Below, piece by piece: positions 32,997-41,846 of a DNA stretch of 64,000 nt. Below the pieces are notes generated by a model. It saw nothing but the letters and a program-made list of their open reading frames with translations, was not told the DNA's origin and ran no database searches. The position numbers were made by a program, and so were the translations under genes. Origin of the DNA: an uncultured Pelagibacteraceae bacterium (GTDB taxonomy: Bacteria > Pseudomonadota > Alphaproteobacteria > Pelagibacterales > AG-422-B15); the NCBI GenBank assembly GCA_902525575.1, contig CABZHU010000002.1:1-64000 (forward strand). Reading direction: 5' to 3'. The first letter of the stretch is position 1; the number at the start of each line of letters is the position of its first letter.

Positions 32997-33820
32997 GGAC
33001 GGTCTCCTAATACCGCAATTCTGTCCATTATTCTTTCATGCCCAAGACCTCTGCCAGGAAAAAAATCTGCTATTGCGTAGTGAATTACACTACGATTATC
33101 CCATATTGCTACATTATTTTCGGACCATGTGTATCTACATGTTAAATCTAGACGTGATTGATGTTCAAATATTTTAGAGAGTATTTCATTGCTCTCAGAT
33201 TCTTCTAGTCCTTCAATTTTTTTTGTATAGGTCCAATTTACAAATAATATTTTTTTTCCTGTTTCAGGATGGGTTCTTACAATTGGATGGTGATTGGAAT
33301 ATTCCTCAGCATCATTGCCATTACTTTCAAAATATTTATATTCATCTATAAAGAAACCCGCACCAAGAGAAAAGTGTTCAGCTCTTTTATCTTTAATAAT
33401 ATCTTTTATTTCTTTATCCAGCGTCTCCCAAGCCAATTCCATATTTGCAAAAACTGTGTCACCGCCTACTGGTGGTATTTTAATTGATTTTAGTATGACA
33501 GCTTTTGTAGGATTTACATTGTAGCTAACGTCACTGTGCCATCCTTCACCCCATTGGTTTTTCTCTTCTGCACCTTTAATCAGTCTTGTTATTTCTGGAT
33601 AACCTTCTCTTCCTTTAACATAAGCGTGTTCTTCAATAGGACCAAAAAATTTTGCAAATCTTATTTGTTCTTCAGGAGTAATGTTTTGGTCTCTAAAAAA
33701 AATAACTTTATGTTCAAGTAATAATTCATTTACAGTATTAAATATTTCTTTATTGATATTATTTAGAGATATGCCAGAAATTTCTGCTCCTAATGCACCT
33801 GAAAGAAGTTTAACGTTCAT
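32990..33820 (-). CDS. TauD/TfdA-family Fe(II)/2-oxoglutarate dioxygenase
   Basis: About 276 residues. The iron-binding His and Asp lie in WHSDVSYNVNP, the distal His in DNRSVIHYAIADF, and the 2-oxoglutarate-binding Arg region in GHERIMDRIA. Members release sulfite from taurine or hydroxylate varied carboxylates, so the substrate is not fixed by these motifs. The frame extends to a TTG at 33826, but the ATG at 33820 (MNVKLLSGALGAEISG) gives the standard family N-terminus. It is followed upstream on the same strand by an EamA transporter. Confidence 0.88.
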   Translation of the reverse strand: MNVKLLSGALGAEISGISLNNINKEIFNTVNELLLEHKVIFFRDQNITPEEQIRFAKFFGPIEEHAYVKGREGYPEITRLIKGAEEKNQWGEGWHSDVSYNVNPTKAVILKSIKIPPVGGDTVFANMELAWETLDKEIKDIIKDKRAEHFSLGAGFFIDEYKYFESNGNDAEEYSNHHPIVRTHPETGKKILFVNWTYTKKIEGLEESESNEILSKIFEHQSRLDLTCRYTWSENNVAIWDNRSVIHYAIADFFPGRGLGHERIMDRIAVLGDRPY

Positions 33821-33850
33821 ACTCAAATCTACTTTTTTTAGAAAAAATTG

Positions 33851-34729
33851 TCATTCTTTATGTTTCTCAGCTTCAAGAAATTGATCAATCAGTCTCCAGA
33901 GGACAAAAGAAAAGACAATTAATCCACCAATCAGTTCAATATAAGGAGGTGTTTCACCTACACCGATCCACGCCCATAGTGGAGCCAATACTGGTTCAAG
34001 AAGTACATAAAGTGCAGCTCTATGTGGGGGTATATATCTTGATCCAATTGTGATTAATAAAAATCCTAACCCTACTTGGAATGCGCCCATAAAAAGAACG
34101 ATAAACAAGTCTTCCATGCTAATTGAATAATCTGGAATGATGGCTAGACCTACAAATAACACAAAGAGACCTGAGAGAAAGACAGAAGGAACATAATCGA
34201 CGTCAGGCTTGCTATTAATCATTGTTAATTGAATTGCAAAACAAATTGGGACAAATAAAATAATTATATTTCCAAAATTATTAGCCGAACCTAATCCTTG
34301 AGAGAACATTATAGCAATTCCAAACATCGATCCTGCTATTGCGATGATAGTTTTAGTACCTATTATTTTTTTTAAGAAAAAATAACTTGCGAAGGCTGCA
34401 AATAAAGGGCCCGTACTCATTATAAATACAGCGTTAGCAACGGTTGTATTGCTCATCCCAAAAACAAAAAAAATATTACTAAAACCTAGAACAAACATTA
34501 GTATTATTCCTCTGCTTCCAATATTGATAAATGCCTTAGGGGTCTGAGATTTATACTTAAATAAAATATAAATAAGTGCCACTAGTGAGAACGTTATTGA
34601 TCGGTAGGATGTTATCTGTATCGTTGATGCTTCATCAACAAGCCTAATCAGAAGCCCTCCAAAACTAAGAAAGAAACCTGCAGCTAATAAGCATAAAGTT
34701 CCAAAAATTTCATTGTTGTATTTGTTCAT
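33851..34729 (-). CDS. EamA/DMT-superfamily transporter
   Basis: A 292-residue protein with about ten hydrophobic segments in two repeats, as in drug/metabolite exporters. The first repeat begins LCLLAAGFFLSFGGLLIRLVDEAS. The second repeat ends in YVLLEPVLAPLWAWIGVGE, the typical EamA segment. The gene sits 30 bases upstream of the dioxygenase on the same strand, so the two may share a transcript and a metabolite. The substrate is unknown. Confidence 0.88.
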   Translation of the reverse strand: MNKYNNEIFGTLCLLAAGFFLSFGGLLIRLVDEASTIQITSYRSITFSLVALIYILFKYKSQTPKAFINIGSRGIILMFVLGFSNIFFVFGMSNTTVANAVFIMSTGPLFAAFASYFFLKKIIGTKTIIAIAGSMFGIAIMFSQGLGSANNFGNIIILFVPICFAIQLTMINSKPDVDYVPSVFLSGLFVLFVGLAIIPDYSISMEDLFIVLFMGAFQVGLGFLLITIGSRYIPPHRAALYVLLEPVLAPLWAWIGVGETPPYIELIGGLIVFSFVLWRLIDQFLEAEKHKE

Positions 34730-34768
34730 ATTTTAGTTCAAAATTAATTTACCAAACAAATTCATTAA

Positions 34769-36490
34769 ATGATCAGTAATTTAAAAATAATTTTATTAAG
34801 CTTATTTTTTCTTATCTCATGTAGTGATCAAAATCAGTCTAATGAGACATTAGACTCTGATCAAGGCTTGTCTCAGAAACATAAATATGAGTTTAGGAAA
34901 GAATTAATTGAGGTAACAGACGACATTTTCGTAGGTGTTGGTTACGGTCTTGCCAACTCAATTATGATTGAAACAGAAAATAATCTCGTAATTGTAGATA
35001 CTTTAGGTTCTGTTGAAACTGCGACAGAATTAATCAAGGATTTTAGAAAAATTTCAGAAAAGCCAATTAAAGCAATTATATACACTCACAATCACTTGGA
35101 TCATTTAGGTGGAGCTAAAGTATTTTTTGATGAGGAATACACAGAAATATATGCACAAGAAAATATAATTTATAATTTAGATAATATTGCTACAACAATT
35201 AGACCAATAATTTTTGAAAGATCATCGAGACAATTCGGGATTCCACTTCCAGAAGAGGAAATTGTTCATCAAGGCATAGGAGGATTCCTCGAAATTAATG
35301 ATCAATCTACATTCGGACTTGTTAGGCCTAACATTCTTTTTGATGATCAAATGACGTTAAAAATTGATGATCTCACATTAATGTTAGCCCATGTGCCCGG
35401 GGAAACAGATGATCATCTTTATGTATGGATACCTGAAAAAAAAGTTGTGATGGTTGGTGATAATTTTTATAGATCATTTGCAAATTTATACGCGATAAGA
35501 GGAACAAAATTTAGAAATCCAATGGAATGGGTTCATAGCCTTGATAAAATAAGGTTACTTAATGCAGAACATTTAGTCCCGAGTCACTCACGCCCTATTA
35601 GTGGAAAAGAAAATGTTTCAAAAGCCTTGACTGATTATAGAGATGGTATTCAGTTTGTTCATGACCAAACGATAAGATACATTAATAAGGGCTTAACACC
35701 TAATGAGATTGTGCAAAAAGTAAAACTTCCAAATCACTTAGCTGAGTCTCCTTACCTTCAACCTTTTTACGGATCAATATCCTCTTACATAAGATCAATT
35801 TTTAGTGGATACATAGGTTGGTTTAGTGGTAACATTTCTGATCTACATCCACTTTCTGCGACTGAAAGGGCACAAAAATTTGTCAATATAGCTAGGAAAC
35901 AAACTAAAATTTCAGATGAGGCAGAAAGCGCTCTTACCAATGGAGAATATCAGTGGGCACTTGAGCTTGCAGATATTTTACTTGCTTTAGACCCTGACAG
36001 TACAAACGCAAAAAATATTAAGGCAAATGCTGCAGAAAAATTATCGCAATATCAGCTTGCTTCAAATGATTACTATTTTTATAGAACTGTTGCGGGCGAA
36101 TTAAGAAATGAGATTAATGTCGATCCCTCAACAGCAAATAGCGTAACCCCTGAACAATTGGAAGCTACACCTATAGATGCAATAATGAATATACTTCCAG
36201 TCAATCTTAATTTAGAAAAATCCGAAGAAATAATAAAAACATATCAATTTTCGTTTACCGATAGCGAAGAAAAGTACTCTGTGTACGTAAGAAGGGGGGT
36301 TGCACAAATCAGTAAATATCCTGAGCCTAATGCAGAAATTAAAGTTATTACAGATCAGCAAACACTCAAAGAAGTTTTTGGTGGTTTAAAGAACTTAGCC
36401 GCTATATCACTTCTTTTAGCAAACAATACAATTAATGTAGAAGGCAGCAAGCTTGAATTTTTACAGTTTCTTGATTTATTTACGGATTAG
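34769..36490 (+). CDS. Alkylsulfatase-like metallo-beta-lactamase-fold lipoprotein
   Basis: A 573-residue exported protein. The first 18 residues are a lipoprotein signal (FFLISC, lipidated Cys18). The metallo-beta-lactamase metal motif is THNHLDHLGG (His107, His109, Asp111, His112). HVPGETDDHLYVWIPEKKV and VGDNFYRSFANLYAIRGT follow, and these are hallmarks of the BDS1/SdsA1 alkylsulfatase group. The C-terminal ~120 residues resemble the SCP2-like domain that holds the alkyl chain. Hydrolysis of alkyl or other sulfate esters is the likely reaction. It is shorter than well-studied members, so specificity is uncertain. Confidence 0.82.
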   Translation: MISNLKIILLSLFFLISCSDQNQSNETLDSDQGLSQKHKYEFRKELIEVTDDIFVGVGYGLANSIMIETENNLVIVDTLGSVETATELIKDFRKISEKPIKAIIYTHNHLDHLGGAKVFFDEEYTEIYAQENIIYNLDNIATTIRPIIFERSSRQFGIPLPEEEIVHQGIGGFLEINDQSTFGLVRPNILFDDQMTLKIDDLTLMLAHVPGETDDHLYVWIPEKKVVMVGDNFYRSFANLYAIRGTKFRNPMEWVHSLDKIRLLNAEHLVPSHSRPISGKENVSKALTDYRDGIQFVHDQTIRYINKGLTPNEIVQKVKLPNHLAESPYLQPFYGSISSYIRSIFSGYIGWFSGNISDLHPLSATERAQKFVNIARKQTKISDEAESALTNGEYQWALELADILLALDPDSTNAKNIKANAAEKLSQYQLASNDYYFYRTVAGELRNEINVDPSTANSVTPEQLEATPIDAIMNILPVNLNLEKSEEIIKTYQFSFTDSEEKYSVYVRRGVAQISKYPEPNAEIKVITDQQTLKEVFGGLKNLAAISLLLANNTINVEGSKLEFLQFLDLFTD

Positions 36491-36500
36491 TTATTTATAA

Positions 36501-36947
36501 ATGGGACAAAAACAATCTTACATTCTTGGCTTATTTGGCCTCATACCATTTATCATAATTTTTTTGATGTATTTTATCTCTCCTCCAAATGATGAAATAT
36601 ATGATTTAATGATATTTATTTATATTGCTTATGCTGCAATCATTTCATCTTTCTTGGGGGGTATACAGTGGGGACTAATAACAGCCTTTGCGGACAAAAT
36701 TTTTTACGTTTTCACTCCACTCTTAATAACAGTAATTCCAGCGCTAATCTCTTGGGCTGCATTATTGTCTTTAGAAAATTTAAAACTTTCTTTGGTACTA
36801 TTACTTATTAGCTATGTTATTTCTCTTTTACATGATTACTATCTTTATCAACAGCTAAAGATTACACCACGCTGGTTCATTACAATGAAAGTCATACTTT
36901 CATTAACGGTTACAATGCTGACAATTATACTTATAATTTTTGTGTAA
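36501..36947 (+). CDS. DUF3429 membrane protein
   Basis: A 148-residue protein with about five hydrophobic segments and the family hallmark YAAIISSFLGGIQWGL near residue 40-55. The function of DUF3429 is not known. It starts ten bases after the alkylsulfatase-like gene and probably shares its transcript. It is convergent with the HupE/UreJ-like gene with one base between them. Confidence 0.8.
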   Translation: MGQKQSYILGLFGLIPFIIIFLMYFISPPNDEIYDLMIFIYIAYAAIISSFLGGIQWGLITAFADKIFYVFTPLLITVIPALISWAALLSLENLKLSLVLLLISYVISLLHDYYLYQQLKITPRWFITMKVILSLTVTMLTIILIIFV

Positions 36948-36948
36948 C

Positions 36949-38172
36949 TTAAACAATTAGTCTTTGAATAAAAAAGTATAGACCGAAACAAATCAGCAAG
37001 GCAAAAGAACTATCTTTAAATAAAATAATAATGAAATCCAGGCGAATAAAATTAACTAATTGAAATATTAATAATACTGCTAATACAAACAATATTTGCC
37101 CAAATTCAACTCCTAAATTAAATCCTAATAAACCCGATAAAATATTGCCTGAGTTTATTTCTGTATTTAATAAAAATCCTCCAAAACCAAAGCCATGAAT
37201 AAGCCCAAATACTATAGTTATTAATATTAATAAATTATCATCATTTTTTAAATTTTCTTTTAGAAAAAAATATCCTACAGAAAATAGTAATAAGCCCATC
37301 ATTAGGAATCCAGAAAACTGGATATTAGTAATAAAGCTTAAAATAAATAATAGGGGTAAAAGTAAAACTAGATACCCCAAACTTAATAATTTTCCGTTAT
37401 TATGTTTGTAGAAATATTCTAAACCTACAAACATAATAGTAAATCCAATAAGCGATTCTACTATGCTTGCATTTACTTGAACAATATCAGCTAAAGATAA
37501 GAATAAGGTAAGACTATGTCCAATGGTAAAGCCCGTAATGACTAAGATAAGCTTATTAAGATTTGTAACTATAATGAGTAGTCCCAAGATAAAGAGAAGA
37601 TGATCATACCCTCCTAAAATATGATTTAGTCCAGAATAAAAAAAATTTTTAAAACTGCTTAAAAAACTTAATTGAGTTTTCTTTTCTGATACATCAACTG
37701 ATTGATCGTTAAAAAAAAGTGCTTTCTCTGTGAGTAAATCATTTTCTAAATATATTCGAGCTATATGAATATGACTTTGAATAACATTAAATAAAGCATT
37801 ATTAATAATCTTTATATTTTCTTCTGAAGGACATTGAAATCCTAGTTCATATCTTAAATAGCCTTCATCTGAGCTTAACTCTCTAATATCATTGCTAGAT
37901 TGACATTTTAAATCAGCTGAATAAACATGAATGTGGTCATTTAAATAAATTTTAAATATATCTTTTTCATTAAGCTCTTTGTCTATAAAAATTTTTTCAT
38001 ATTCTTCAACTTGAAGTACTCTTGTTGCTTCCAATTCTAGTATGGAGAAATTAGCAATAATATCTGATCCCACAATATTCCACTTAGAAAAGGACTCACT
38101 AAAATAATGGGCATATGATTGTGAATTAAATAACAGAAATATTAAAATTATCAGTAATTTACGAATATGCAT
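36949..38172 (-). CDS. HupE/UreJ-family membrane protein
   Basis: A 407-residue protein with a signal peptide, an extracytoplasmic N-terminal domain of ~170 residues and about seven membrane helices. The membrane part opens with GLNHILGGYDHLLFILGLL, followed by TGFTIGHSLTLFLSLADIV and FGLIHGFGFGGFLLNTE. These His-containing signatures belong to the HupE/UreJ nickel/cobalt permease-like group. No urease or hydrogenase genes are near, so a nickel role is doubtful. It is the last gene of a pair with the parvulin isomerase, four bases downstream of it. Confidence 0.85.
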   Translation of the reverse strand: MHIRKLLIILIFLLFNSQSYAHYFSESFSKWNIVGSDIIANFSILELEATRVLQVEEYEKIFIDKELNEKDIFKIYLNDHIHVYSADLKCQSSNDIRELSSDEGYLRYELGFQCPSEENIKIINNALFNVIQSHIHIARIYLENDLLTEKALFFNDQSVDVSEKKTQLSFLSSFKNFFYSGLNHILGGYDHLLFILGLLIIVTNLNKLILVITGFTIGHSLTLFLSLADIVQVNASIVESLIGFTIMFVGLEYFYKHNNGKLLSLGYLVLLLPLLFILSFITNIQFSGFLMMGLLLFSVGYFFLKENLKNDDNLLILITIVFGLIHGFGFGGFLLNTEINSGNILSGLLGFNLGVEFGQILFVLAVLLIFQLVNFIRLDFIIILFKDSSFALLICFGLYFFIQRLIV

Positions 38173-38176
38173 AAAT

Positions 38177-39079
38177 TTAAAAAGAATATCGAATAATTTC
38201 TGAATTATCTTTTAAGTATTTTAGATAGTTTTTTAATTTTTCGTCATCTAAACCATTGTTGTAATCAAAAATAATCTTCTCTCTAATCTCATTATAATAG
38301 TTTTCATCAATTTCTTGTTTAATCTGATCAACAAGCTTAAAGATAAAATATCCATTATCAAAAAATATTGGTTGAGATACTTCATCAATACTTAGTGAAG
38401 CAATTTGATTACATATGGACTTACCAAATAGAAGATTGCAATCTTTAATATTAATTAACTTATCGGGAACCTCAAAAAAATTATTTTCATCGTAACTAGA
38501 TTTAATATCTAAGAAATCTTTTGTATTAAGTTCATAATACAATTTAGACAATTTTGGTTGAAGTGTCTTCAGGTCTGACTCTGTTCCGAGTAGAACAGAC
38601 TCTTGATTAAGAGAGTTTATATATATTGAATGAAATTGAATTTTTTGCGTAGGGGTATATTTTCCAATATTTTTTTTGTAAAAATCCCTAAGATCTTCTT
38701 CACTAATCCGATTTTTTTCAACTTGAATGATGAAGTCAATCACCTGTTTTATCATTTCTTTTCTGACACCAACATCCTTTTTATGTAGATCAAGTTCTAT
38801 TCCTCTTTGCACAAGAAGTTCTTCTTCTATCATTCTTTCCAATAATAACTCTAAGATTTCAACATCATCTTCTGGTTGAATGTCTGCTCCTAGGTTTGAG
38901 GCATATTTTAAAAATTGATCTTCAGAAATAACAACATCATTTACTAGAGCGACAGCCTTTCTATTTTTGAGCTGAAGAAATTCATCATTGAATGAAATAG
39001 TTTCATAAAAAATGAGAGTTAATCCTATGATTATGGCAACAATAAATATGAGAATATTTTTATTCAAGATCTTGGTCAT
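38177..39079 (-). CDS. Membrane-anchored parvulin-type peptidylprolyl isomerase
   Basis: A 300-residue protein with one N-terminal membrane helix (about 9-25), then a SurA/PpiC-like chaperone region (VALVNDVVISEDQFLKYA, LLERMIEEELLVQRGIEL). A PpiC-type domain is recognisable from about residue 140 (KYTPTQKIQFHSIYIN) to FFDNGYFIFKLVDQI. It is probably anchored in the inner membrane with the catalytic part in the periplasm. It is divergent from the DUF3604 gene across 52 bases. Confidence 0.8.
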   Translation of the reverse strand: MTKILNKNILIFIVAIIIGLTLIFYETISFNDEFLQLKNRKAVALVNDVVISEDQFLKYASNLGADIQPEDDVEILELLLERMIEEELLVQRGIELDLHKKDVGVRKEMIKQVIDFIIQVEKNRISEEDLRDFYKKNIGKYTPTQKIQFHSIYINSLNQESVLLGTESDLKTLQPKLSKLYYELNTKDFLDIKSSYDENNFFEVPDKLINIKDCNLLFGKSICNQIASLSIDEVSQPIFFDNGYFIFKLVDQIKQEIDENYYNEIREKIIFDYNNGLDDEKLKNYLKYLKDNSEIIRYSF

Positions 39080-39131
39080 TGCATGTAATATTATACTTAA
39101 TTATAATTAATTATTATCAAATAATTTTTTT

Positions 39132-41537
39132 ATGAGTATTGTAAAAGTTATAAAATATTTTTTCATTCTTTCAATCCTCTTTATAATTAGTTTACTCTTG
39201 GTTTTAGAATTCCATTTATTTAGTGAAGACTTAGATGGAGGTAAAATCACTGGCGCAATTAATACTGTCGAGTTTGTAAAAGATAAAGAGACAAGGCAAT
39301 TAACTGCAATGAAAACTCTTAACGAATTGCCAACCAAACAAATTTTGTTTGGTGATCTTCATGTTCATTCAACATTTTCAGCCGATGCACATATGATGAG
39401 CCTGCCAATCACTGGTGGGCACGGTGTACATCCTGTTGCGGATGCGTGTGACTTTGCAAGACATTGTTCAGCATTAGATTTTTGGTCAATTAACGATCAT
39501 GCTGAAGCAACTACACCAAAAAGATGGATGGAAACAAAAGAAACAATCCGGAAGTGTAACGCTTTAAATGTTGATCCAGCTAATCCGGATTGTGTTGCTT
39601 TTTTGGGATGGGAGTGGACCCAAGTAGGCGTTATAAGAGGAAATCATTGGGGTCATCATAATGTCATTTTGAAAGAAGAGTCCGATGAGGCGGTTCCAAC
39701 TAGAGCTATTGCATCTTTATCTGTAACTCGACAAGCAATGACTTCTAGACCCTTAGTACCAAATGTTTTTTTCCCATTTGTAGATTTTGAAAACTTCAAA
39801 AGATATAATGACATAAATCGATACTTCACAGAAACAGGTAAAATAAAAAATTGTGAGCGAGGTGTACTTTCTAAAGATTTACCAATGAACTGTCATGAAG
39901 AAGCAGTAACTCCATTAGATTTAGTAAATAGGCTTGAAGAATATGATAGTGACTACATGGTTATACCACACGGGCAGTCTTGGGGACTTTATACTCCTGC
40001 TGGATATACTTTGGACAGGGGCTTAGAGATTTCAAAAAAGTACCCAAAAATGTTTGAATTATTAGAAACTTATTCCGGGCATGGTAACGCTGAGGAGTAC
40101 CGCTCATGGAGAGGAGTTAATGTTGTAAGAGACGGCGAGGAAATAATTAGACCATTTACGTTTCCGATGGGTGAAATTGATTTAGATCAAGGAACTTTTA
40201 CACTCAAAAATCAAAATGGACCGGATGAGGTCATTGATATCGGGACTCAAACTTGTCCAAAGCCGTCTGATAATTATATCCCTCAATGCTGGCAAGCGGG
40301 TAAAGTAATCTACGAGAGATGTATAGCTGATGGGGAATCAGATATAGAATGTAGTGAGAGACGAGAAGCGACAGAACAAGCATCAGTAGATAGAGGTAGA
40401 GCAGGGTACAACGTTGTTCCAAAGTTTACAGAATTTGATCGAAATATATCCGGTCAGTGTTTAGATTGCTTTAGTCCTCCTATGAATCATGTGCCGGGGG
40501 GTAGCGCTCAGTATGGATTGGCGTTAACAAAATATAAAGAAGACGGGTCAAAACATAGATTTAGATATGGGTTTATAGGCTCAAGTGATAACCATTCTGC
40601 TGCACCTGGCAGTGGGTATAAAGAACTATTTGGTAACAATATAGATGGGAGCGGACCTCCAAGTGAATTCTTAGATAAGATTTTACATATGAGTCCATAT
40701 TATTTCCCTAAAAGTACAAGTCCAATTGGTCGAAATTCTGATCCAATTGGTGACTCCTTTATTTCGCCTTCGCAGCCGCAAGTTTATGATATTCCTGATC
40801 TCATCGTTGGCTTTAATACTGTTGAATGGGAAAGGCAAAGAGGTTTCTTTACGACAGGTGGACTGGCAGCTGTTCACTCTGAGGGACGGTCTAAAGAGGA
40901 AATTTGGGATGCGTTAAAAAGAAAAGAAACTTACGCGACAAGTGGCACCCGTATGTTACTTTGGTTTAATTTAACCGGTGAGAATAAAAAAGTTTCTATG
41001 GGTTCTTCAATTGAAACAGATACACAACCTGAATTTGAAGTTAAAGCTATGGGCTCCTTTGTTCAGAAACCTGGGTGTCCAGAGGATGCATACATTGCGT
41101 TGGGAGAGGAAAGAGTAGACGAGTTGTGTTTTAATGAATGTTATAATCCTTCAGATGACAGAAAGTTTATTCATAGAATTGAAGTAATTAAAGTATTACC
41201 GCAAGAGTATGTAGATCAACCTATTGAAGGACGAATTCAAGATCCTTGGTACACCCATTATTGTGATCCAAATGAATTTGGCTGTTCTTTTAAATTCACT
41301 GATGAGGATTTTTCTATAGAAAAAAAAGATGTGAGTTATTACGTAAGAGCCATTGAAGTGCCCACTCCACAAATTAATGTTAAAGGCGGTGTTTGTGAAT
41401 TTGATGCAGATGGGAATTGTGTAAAGTTTAAGCTTTGCACTCAAGACTGGAGGCATCCAAGAGACATCGAGACTTGTTCTGAAATAGACGAACATCGCGC
41501 TTGGTCATCGCCGATTTATTTGGACTATTTATCCTAA
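39132..41537 (+). CDS. DUF3604 protein (PHP-like metal-dependent hydrolase fold inferred)
   Basis: An 801-residue protein anchored or exported through an N-terminal hydrophobic segment (about 8-30). Conserved metal-site-like motifs are FGDLHVHSTFSADA (residues 73-86), DFWSINDHAE (117-125), VIPHGQSWG and GSSDNHSAAPGSGY. These resemble the HxH, DH and DNH motifs of PHP-type phosphoesterases, but no substrate is known for DUF3604. Several Cys pairs in the C-terminal half (QCLDC, CFNEC, PNEFGCSF) suggest disulfides in the periplasm. The divergent parvulin and HupE/UreJ genes are probably functional partners. Confidence 0.82.
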   Translation: MSIVKVIKYFFILSILFIISLLLVLEFHLFSEDLDGGKITGAINTVEFVKDKETRQLTAMKTLNELPTKQILFGDLHVHSTFSADAHMMSLPITGGHGVHPVADACDFARHCSALDFWSINDHAEATTPKRWMETKETIRKCNALNVDPANPDCVAFLGWEWTQVGVIRGNHWGHHNVILKEESDEAVPTRAIASLSVTRQAMTSRPLVPNVFFPFVDFENFKRYNDINRYFTETGKIKNCERGVLSKDLPMNCHEEAVTPLDLVNRLEEYDSDYMVIPHGQSWGLYTPAGYTLDRGLEISKKYPKMFELLETYSGHGNAEEYRSWRGVNVVRDGEEIIRPFTFPMGEIDLDQGTFTLKNQNGPDEVIDIGTQTCPKPSDNYIPQCWQAGKVIYERCIADGESDIECSERREATEQASVDRGRAGYNVVPKFTEFDRNISGQCLDCFSPPMNHVPGGSAQYGLALTKYKEDGSKHRFRYGFIGSSDNHSAAPGSGYKELFGNNIDGSGPPSEFLDKILHMSPYYFPKSTSPIGRNSDPIGDSFISPSQPQVYDIPDLIVGFNTVEWERQRGFFTTGGLAAVHSEGRSKEEIWDALKRKETYATSGTRMLLWFNLTGENKKVSMGSSIETDTQPEFEVKAMGSFVQKPGCPEDAYIALGEERVDELCFNECYNPSDDRKFIHRIEVIKVLPQEYVDQPIEGRIQDPWYTHYCDPNEFGCSFKFTDEDFSIEKKDVSYYVRAIEVPTPQINVKGGVCEFDADGNCVKFKLCTQDWRHPRDIETCSEIDEHRAWSSPIYLDYLS

Positions 41538-41547
41538 AATTTTATAA

Positions 41548-41712
41548 ATGAAATATCTGATCCCATCCATTGTATCGATAGTAGTAGGCAGTCTCTTTAG
41601 TTGGGCTTATTTAACAGCTTATGGATTCGGCTTCTCATATATTATTTATCTTAGTATGATGATTGCGATGGTCTTCCTGGCCATAGATGCATGGAGAAAT
41701 ATTAATAAATAA
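41548..41712 (+). CDS. Small two-helix membrane protein, unknown
   Basis: A 54-residue frame starting ATG ten bases after the DUF3604 stop. Two hydrophobic stretches (about 4-24 and 29-46) are separated by a short Gly-rich turn, and the protein ends in DAWRNINK. Length, position and composition fit a real small membrane protein co-transcribed with the DUF3604 gene. I do not recognise the family. Confidence 0.6.
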   Translation: MKYLIPSIVSIVVGSLFSWAYLTAYGFGFSYIIYLSMMIAMVFLAIDAWRNINK

Positions 41713-41846
41713 GCAAATTAAAACAATTACTTAGATAACTAGTTTTAAGATATTCACAACTTGTCAATTTGGCAAGCATCAGTAATTGTGAAAGCCCTTA
41801 ATTGATAAAAGATGCTCTTATAAAATTAAATATAGGGAGAAAATAC

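Noticed and set aside
41760..41776. Inverted repeat CTTGTCAA-T-TTGGCAAG upstream of amtB
   Set aside because: One mismatch, short and isolated. It may be an operator but nothing identifies a regulator.
41713..41846. Possible sigma-54 (NtrC-controlled) promoter before amtB
   Set aside because: The TGGC and TTGC-like words do not have the required spacing, so no -24/-12 promoter can be supported.
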